In this document: piece by piece, positions 43,309 to 47,307 of the stretch | Position numbering within the stretch: position 1 is the stretch's first letter | Layout: every line of letters begins with the position of its first letter | Source of the DNA: Glaesserella sp041817755 | Lineage (GTDB): Bacteria > Pseudomonadota > Gammaproteobacteria > Enterobacterales > Pasteurellaceae | Assembly: GCF_041817755.1 (NCBI RefSeq) | Contig: NZ_JBGYBX010000072.1 | Coordinates: 1-47,307, forward strand | DNA: 47,307 nucleotides | Direction of reading: 5' to 3' | Position numbers and translations under genes: made by a program | Notes under the pieces: model-generated | What the model was told of the DNA's origin: nothing | Database searches by the model: none | Seen by the model: the letters and a program-made list of their open reading frames with translations, nothing else

Positions 43309-43389
43309 TTAGAAAATATTATAGGCAAATATCACAATCATTCCCAATGCACCGACTACCGTCAGCATCGCATAACCAAATGTTCCCAT
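43309..43389 (-). CDS. Small membrane protein of 26 residues, YnhF-like by position
   Basis: Twenty-six codons and a stop encode MGTFGYAMLTVVGALGMIVI followed by FAYNIF. This is one hydrophobic membrane helix with almost no charge. GGAG lies 8 bases before the ATG, and a strong terminator follows, so it forms a complete small transcription unit. It diverges from purR. In E. coli the single-helix protein YnhF (29 residues) is also next to purR, and both share a central pattern L.T....LG.IV. Orthology is an inference from position and weak similarity. It is too short for most gene callers. Confidence 0.72.
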   Translation of the reverse strand: MGTFGYAMLTVVGALGMIVIFAYNIF

Positions 43390-43471
43390 GGCTGATTCTC
43401 CTAAATTTGATTTGAACACGCGGTTATTCTAAAACGATTTGTTAAAAATGCAATGCAAGCAGTTATTTTAT

Positions 43472-43500
43472 TTATGCTATTTCTTAAAGTTAGCTATAAT
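43472..43500 (+). promoter_or_regulatory. Promoter of purR
   Basis: A perfect TATAAT at 43495-43500 follows TTATGC at 43472-43477 with a 17-base spacer. Transcription would start near 43507, leaving a 22-base leader with GAGGG as ribosome site. I saw no convincing PurR box for autoregulation. Confidence 0.6.
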
Positions 43501-43528
43501 AGCCCGAATTTTTTAAGTGAGGGAATTT

Positions 43529-44539
43529 ATGGCTACCATTAAAGATGTTGCCAAACTTGCCGGCGTTTCAACCACAACCGTATCTCACGTGATTAATAAA
43601 ACAAGATTTGTGGCTGAAGATACGACCAAGGCAGTTTGGGATGCAGTATCTGCATTAAACTATTCGCCGAGTGCCGTGGCACGCAGTTTAAAAGTCAATA
43701 CCACGAAATCCATCGGCATGATCATTACCACCAGCGAAGCGCCTTACTTCGCCGAAATTGTATTGGCGGTTGAAGAATACTGTTATCGACAGGGCTATTC
43801 ATTGTTTTTATGTAATACGCAAAACGAACCGGAGAAAATCCAAAATCATTTGGATATGCTGGTGACGAAGCGGGTTGACGGGATTTTGGTCATGTGTTCC
43901 GAATATACCGAAAATTCACTTGCCTTGTTTAACGGCACGAACATCCCGATGGTGGTCATGGATTGGGGTCCGAACGACGGTAAGAGCGATCGTATTATCG
44001 ATCACAGTTTTGACGGTGGTTATATGGCAACCCGTTACTTAATCGACAAAGGTCATCGTGATATTGCCATTATTGCCGGCGACTTGTACAAAACCACGGC
44101 AAAAGCACGCTATGACGGTTTCGTCAAAGCCATGACCGAAGCGGGCTTACTGATTCGTCAAGAGTGGATTTTTGAAAATGATTTCCAGCCGGAAGGCGGC
44201 TATGAAAGCATGAATAATCTGCTTAAACTTCAGCACTTACCGACTGCCGTGATTTGCGGCTGTGACGCTATGGCGTTAGGCGTGATTTCAGCTATTACCG
44301 AAAAAGGCTTGTCGGTTCCGCAAGATATTTCCGTCATCGGTTATGACAATATCCACAGTTCCCGTTTCTATGCGCCGCCGCTAACCACGATTCACCAATC
44401 GAAAACCCGATTAGGACAAATGGCACTGAACTTACTCTTAGACAGGATCCAACACAGTGAAACATCATCCGAACCGAAAGTGTTGGAATTCTATCCGGAA
44501 CTCGTTGAACGTAGCTCTGTTCGCAATTTAAATCATTAA
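43529..44539 (+). CDS. purR: Purine repressor PurR
   Basis: PurR is a LacI-family repressor that binds hypoxanthine or guanine and shuts off purine and one-carbon genes. The protein is 336 residues (341 in E. coli). The N-terminal helix-turn-helix is MATIKDVAKLAGVSTTTVSH, with the hinge helix SPSAVARSLKV near residue 48-58. The rest is a periplasmic-binding-protein-like core with VICGCDAMALGVISAI. A GTG four codons upstream could open the frame, but the ATG at 43529 matches the family and has GAGGG at 6 bases. It targets glyA here through the box at 32168. dedA follows after 9 bases. Confidence 0.95.
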   Translation: MATIKDVAKLAGVSTTTVSHVINKTRFVAEDTTKAVWDAVSALNYSPSAVARSLKVNTTKSIGMIITTSEAPYFAEIVLAVEEYCYRQGYSLFLCNTQNEPEKIQNHLDMLVTKRVDGILVMCSEYTENSLALFNGTNIPMVVMDWGPNDGKSDRIIDHSFDGGYMATRYLIDKGHRDIAIIAGDLYKTTAKARYDGFVKAMTEAGLLIRQEWIFENDFQPEGGYESMNNLLKLQHLPTAVICGCDAMALGVISAITEKGLSVPQDISVIGYDNIHSSRFYAPPLTTIHQSKTRLGQMALNLLLDRIQHSETSSEPKVLEFYPELVERSSVRNLNH

Positions 44540-44548
44540 GGAGAATTA

Positions 44549-45148
44549 ATGGAATATCTCATTCATTTTTTTAGTAGCTACGGTTACTGGGCTGTCTTTT
44601 TAGTATTGTTGGCGTGCGGATTCGGCGTACCGATTCCCGAAGACATTACCTTGGTGTCGGGAGGCGTAATTTCCGGTTTGGGTTATACCAATGTGCATTG
44701 GATGTTGGTCGTCAGTATGCTCGGCGTATTAGTCGGTGACAGCACCATGTATTGGTTGGGGCGCATTTACGGCACGAAAATTTTAACCTTCCCGTTAATT
44801 CGAAAAATTGCGACGCCGGAGCGTTTTGTCATTGTGCAAGAGCGTTTTGAAAAGCAGGGTTGGAAATTACTGTTTGTCGCACGTTTCTTACCGGGATTGC
44901 GCGCCGTGGTTTATTTGGTCTCCGGTATTACCCGCCGCGTAACATTCACCCGCTTTCTTATCGTGGATTTTGTCGCGGCGATTATCTCCGTGCCGATTTG
45001 GGTATATTTAGGTGATTTCGGTGCAAAAAACTTAGATTGGCTAAAAGAACAAATTCACCGCGGACAGATGGTCATTTGGATTCTCTTAGTCATCGGCGGA
45101 CTTTTTCTGTTTTGGAAATGGAAAAAAAGCCGTAAAAACAAAATATAA
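44549..45148 (+). CDS. DedA family membrane protein
   Basis: The protein is 199 residues with about five membrane segments. Family hallmarks are FGVPIPEDITLVSGG near residue 25-40, GDSTMYWLGRIYG near 63-75, and the F..R..PG.R motif as ARFLPGLRAVVYLVSG near 108-123. DedA/SNARE-associated proteins take part in undecaprenyl phosphate and phospholipid flipping and in membrane homeostasis. Overlapping signals AAGGAGAATTA precede the ATG. It forms a unit with purR. Confidence 0.9.
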   Translation: MEYLIHFFSSYGYWAVFLVLLACGFGVPIPEDITLVSGGVISGLGYTNVHWMLVVSMLGVLVGDSTMYWLGRIYGTKILTFPLIRKIATPERFVIVQERFEKQGWKLLFVARFLPGLRAVVYLVSGITRRVTFTRFLIVDFVAAIISVPIWVYLGDFGAKNLDWLKEQIHRGQMVIWILLVIGGLFLFWKWKKSRKNKI

Positions 45149-45154
45149 AAGAGA

Positions 45155-45184
45155 GGCGCAGATTTTGATCTGCGCCCTTTTTTA
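45155..45184 (+). terminator. Terminator after dedA
   Basis: GGCGCAGAT and ATCTGCGCC form a perfect 9-bp stem with a 4-base loop, followed by CTTTTTTT. It lies just before the gmhA stop, so it can be used by both genes. Confidence 0.92.
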
Positions 45185-45766
45185 TCTCTCTTTCGCCATT
45201 TCAAATTCAATCAACATCATCAAAATATGAATAACTTTAATGTGGATTTCTTGAATACGGTCTGCATAACGGAAATGCGGTACGCGAATTTCCACATCCG
45301 CCAATCCTGCCATTTGCCCGCCGTCTTTACCGGTCATGGCAATCACCTTCATGCCTTTCGCTTTCGCCGCTTGAATGGCATTTAAGACATTTTTTGAATT
45401 ACCGGATGTCGATAACCCGAATAAAACGTCTCCTTTCTGCCCGACCGCTTCAACATAACGGGAAAACACATATTCATAGCCGAAATCATTACTGACGCAA
45501 CTTAAATGGCTGACATCCGAAATCGCAATGGCAGGATAACCCGGACGATTTTCACGGTAGCGCCCGGTCAATTCCTCGGCGAAATGCATCGCATCGCAAT
45601 GAGAACCGCCGTTACCGCAAGAAAGCACTTTTCCGCCCTGCTTAAAACTGTTTGAAATTAACAACGCCGCTTCCTGAATCAATTTTAGGTTATGTTCATC
45701 TTGAATAAATTTATCTAAAACGTCTGCAGCTTCTTTCAACTCTGCCAAAATATGTTGTTGGTACAT
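45182..45766 (-). CDS. gmhA: Sedoheptulose-7-phosphate isomerase
   Basis: GmhA converts sedoheptulose-7-phosphate to heptose-7-phosphate, the first step to the ADP-heptose used in the LPS inner core. The protein is 194 residues (192 in E. coli). The SIS-domain motifs are SCGNGGSHCDAMHFAEELTG near residue 50-69, GLSTSGNSKNVL near 118-129, and MTGKDGG near 143-149. The zinc or active-site histidine lies in IQEIHIKVIHILM near 172-184. GAGG precedes the ATG. A single-gene unit that diverges from frr. Confidence 0.96.
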   Translation of the reverse strand: MYQQHILAELKEAADVLDKFIQDEHNLKLIQEAALLISNSFKQGGKVLSCGNGGSHCDAMHFAEELTGRYRENRPGYPAIAISDVSHLSCVSNDFGYEYVFSRYVEAVGQKGDVLFGLSTSGNSKNVLNAIQAAKAKGMKVIAMTGKDGGQMAGLADVEIRVPHFRYADRIQEIHIKVIHILMMLIEFEMAKER

Positions 45767-45928
45767 AATTACCTCTTTTTGTTTTGCAAAAAATGGGAAT
45801 GATCTGACCGCTTGTCATGCGCGGAAGTATGCAAAGTCTATCATAAGCCTTTCACTTAACACTAGGAAAAAGCGTAGAAATTAGGTAGAATTCGAGCGTT
45901 TTATCGTTTATATCAAAGGAACAAAATA

Positions 45929-46486
45929 ATGATCAACGAAATCAAAAAAGATACGCAAGATCGTATGGAGAAGAGCTTGGAAGCATTAAAAGGGCACATT
46001 GCTAAAATCCGTACCGGCCGCGCACAACCAAGCTTATTGGATGCCATTCAAGTAGATTACTACGGCTCCGCGACTCCGCTCCGCCAGTTGGCTAACGTTG
46101 TCGCCGAAGATGCCCGTACATTAGCGGTCACCGTATTTGATCGTTCTTTAATCAGTGCGGTAGAAAAAGCGATTTTAACCTCCGATCTCGGTTTAAACCC
46201 GTCTTCCGCAGGTACAACCATCCGCGTTCCGCTTCCGCCGTTAACGGAAGAGCGCCGTCGCGATTTAATCAAAATCGTGAAAGGCGAAGGCGAACAAGCC
46301 AAAGTGGCTATCCGTAATGTGCGCCGCGATGCGAATGATAAAATCAAAGCATTAGAGAAAGAAAAACAAATCAGTGAAAACGAAGAGCGTAAAGCGCAAG
46401 AAGACGTACAAAAAATCACCGATACTTACATCAAAAAAGTCGATGAAATTTTGGCGGATAAAGAAAAAGAATTGATGGATTTCTAA
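45929..46486 (+). CDS. frr: Ribosome recycling factor
   Basis: Frr splits post-termination ribosomes together with EF-G. The protein is 185 residues, the same as E. coli. The N-terminal helix (MINEIKKDTQDRMEKSLEAL), GRAQPSLLDAIQVDYYG near residue 32-48 and PLPPLTEERRRDLIKIVKGE near 106-125 are all typical. AAAGGAACAAAATA precedes the ATG. Neither tsf, pyrH nor dxr is adjacent. A strong terminator follows. Confidence 0.97.
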   Translation: MINEIKKDTQDRMEKSLEALKGHIAKIRTGRAQPSLLDAIQVDYYGSATPLRQLANVVAEDARTLAVTVFDRSLISAVEKAILTSDLGLNPSSAGTTIRVPLPPLTEERRRDLIKIVKGEGEQAKVAIRNVRRDANDKIKALEKEKQISENEERKAQEDVQKITDTYIKKVDEILADKEKELMDF

Positions 46487-46509
46487 TCTTCCCTTCTCGA
46501 TTATTAACA

Positions 46510-46544
46510 GCTTCTTTTAAGGCAACTTAAAAGAAGCTTTTTTA
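46510..46544 (+). terminator. Terminator of frr
   Basis: AGCTTCTTTTAAG and CTTAAAAGAAGCT make a perfect 13-bp stem around GCAA, followed by TTTTT. Confidence 0.93.
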
Positions 46545-46545
46545 T

Positions 46546-46795
46546 TCACGCTTATACCCGTTTAACGAACAATCCGTACGGTTTGTTCCATTATCCGTTT
46601 GAATGCCGCGTCAGATAACGTCAACAATCCGTGGAAAGCGTTATTTATAGTAAAGAATCATAATATTATCTGTTCTTTGGCTTCATATCATAGCTTATTC
46701 TGAAATTATCCGTTATGCTTCGACCATCATACAAAAACGATATAACTTTTTTAGTGGTATTGCCTTTAGGATATTATTTAACAGGAAGTGATTAT
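46546..46795 (+). other. Leader region before pgpB
   Basis: About 250 bases lie between the frr terminator and the pgpB start. The frame of pgpB is open back to an ATG at 46715, giving 27 extra residues, but only the ATG at 46796 has a ribosome site (AGGAAG at 46783). I see no RNA gene or repeat here, and no clear promoter. Confidence 0.5.
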
Positions 46796-47307
46796 ATGAT
46801 TAAAAAGCTATCTATTTATATGGTATTGTTATTTAGTGTTCCCCTGACGACTTGGCTCATCGGCTATAGGTGGGAAGGTGAGCAAATTTATTTCATCGAC
46901 ACCTTTCTTCTTTTCCTCAGTGAACTCATTGAATACCCCTACACCTTATTTATTTGTATCATTTTAATGTTTTGGCTTATGTGGCTGGTACGTAAACAAC
47001 ACTCTTGGATACTGGTCGGTATGATCTGTGCAACATCTATTATCAGCATGCATGAATTAAAGGAAGCAAGTAAAAATTTCTTCATGGAGCCACGCCCATA
47101 TTTGCATTATTTCTTAAAAGAAGATGTGAATACGTTTTATCAGATCTCGAGTGAAAAAGAACGTTTTGAACTTATCAAAAGCCATGCTCTAGACAGAGCA
47201 CGGAGCACGGAGCACGGAGCACGGAGCACGGAGCACGGAGCACGGAGCACGGAGCACGGAGCACGGAGCACGGAGCACGGAGCACGGAGCACGGAGCACG
47301 GAGCACG
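46796..47307 (+). CDS. pgpB: PAP2-type lipid phosphatase PgpB, N-terminal part, interrupted by heptanucleotide repeat (cut by window edge)
   Basis: The visible 170 codons match the N-terminal half of PgpB, a membrane phosphatase for phosphatidylglycerophosphate, undecaprenyl pyrophosphate and other lipid phosphates. Segments near residues 5-23, 35-63 and 71-85 are hydrophobic. The first PAP2 motif is K93-x6-R100-P101 in SKNFFMEPRPY, followed by VNTFYQISSEKERFELIKSH as in E. coli. From residue 135 the chain becomes repeats of ARSTEHG, encoded by the tandem 7-mer. This falls in the periplasmic loop before the expected PSGH motif, which lies beyond the window. Changes in copy number would shift the frame. 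Confidence 0.8.
   Translation, partial: MIKKLSIYMVLLFSVPLTTWLIGYRWEGEQIYFIDTFLLFLSELIEYPYTLFICIILMFWLMWLVRKQHSWILVGMICATSIISMHELKEASKNFFMEPRPYLHYFLKEDVNTFYQISSEKERFELIKSHALDRARSTEHGARSTEHGARSTEHGARSTEHGARSTEHGA
47196..47307 (+). repeat. Perfect heptanucleotide tandem repeat, 16 copies to window end
   Basis: GAGCACG is repeated 16 times without any mismatch from 47196 to the last base, 112 bases in all. The true copy number is unknown because the window ends inside the tract. Seven is not a multiple of three, so gain or loss of one unit changes the reading frame. All three frames of the tract are free of stop codons and encode the same heptapeptide in rotation. Confidence 0.97.

Noticed and set aside
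1..47307. CRISPR arrays, prophage genes, toxin-antitoxin or restriction systems
   Set aside because: No direct repeats with spacers, no phage structural or integrase genes, and no such gene pairs were found; no tRNA or rRNA gene was recognised either.

Overview
The window is a piece of a Pasteurellaceae chromosome. The 9-base uptake signal ACAAGCGGT (or ACCGCTTGT) occurs at least two dozen times. This is the 'Apl' type found in Actinobacillus, Mannheimia and relatives; the Haemophilus/Pasteurella form AAGTGCGGT appears only once, in a hairpin at 23513-23521. Gene order such as seqA-menE-mscK-aroC, the afuABC cassette and protein similarity all fit an Actinobacillus-like organism. Almost everything is ordinary core genome, densely packed on both strands. 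Both ends look like assembly break points: the left edge lies inside an IS3-family element and the right edge inside a perfect 7-base tandem repeat.

Layout. 1-131: end of an IS3-family insertion sequence. 147-5341 (mostly minus): cmoB, a candidate small RNA or leader, tesB, the 4.5S RNA gene ffs (plus), an LTA-synthase-like membrane transferase and a MOSC protein. 5448-6613 (plus): xseB-ispA. 6678-8893 (minus): a solitary TrpX-like binding protein with a TrpR-like operator, then sspA-sspB. 9113-9442 (plus): tmaR. 9481-15838 (minus): operon seqA-menE-mscK-aroC, with an esterase gene diverging at 15947. 16794-22405 (minus): an MFS exporter, lysS and gyrB. 22558-29213: the formate dehydrogenase block, with fdnGHI (in-frame selenocysteine UGA plus SECIS hairpin), fdhE, and divergent fdhD. 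29202-33313: a pseudouridine synthase, a histidine phosphatase, a DUF1294 protein, glyA with a PurR box, and ornithine carbamoyltransferase. 33500-36274 (plus): rhlB and a YjgR-type ATPase. 36357-36635 (minus): a methionine-rich secreted protein. 36866-41158 (plus): afuABC, a sugar-phosphate ABC importer behind a CRP site. 41232-45766: mnmC, a 26-residue membrane protein not previously called, purR-dedA, and gmhA. 45929-46486: frr. 46796-end: the start of pgpB, which runs into sixteen GAGCACG repeats.

How the genes connect. FdnG, FdnH and FdnI form the membrane respiratory formate dehydrogenase; FdhE and FdhD are its maturation factors. PurR is encoded here, and a PurR box precedes glyA, so regulator and target share the window. 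A CRP site in front of afuA fits catabolite control of hexose-phosphate uptake. SspA and SspB link stress transcription and ClpXP delivery.

The most unusual signal is at the right edge. A heptanucleotide tract inside the reading frame of a PAP2-type lipid phosphatase (PgpB) has the form of a phase-variation switch. I did not find an obviously new multi-gene defence or mobile system.
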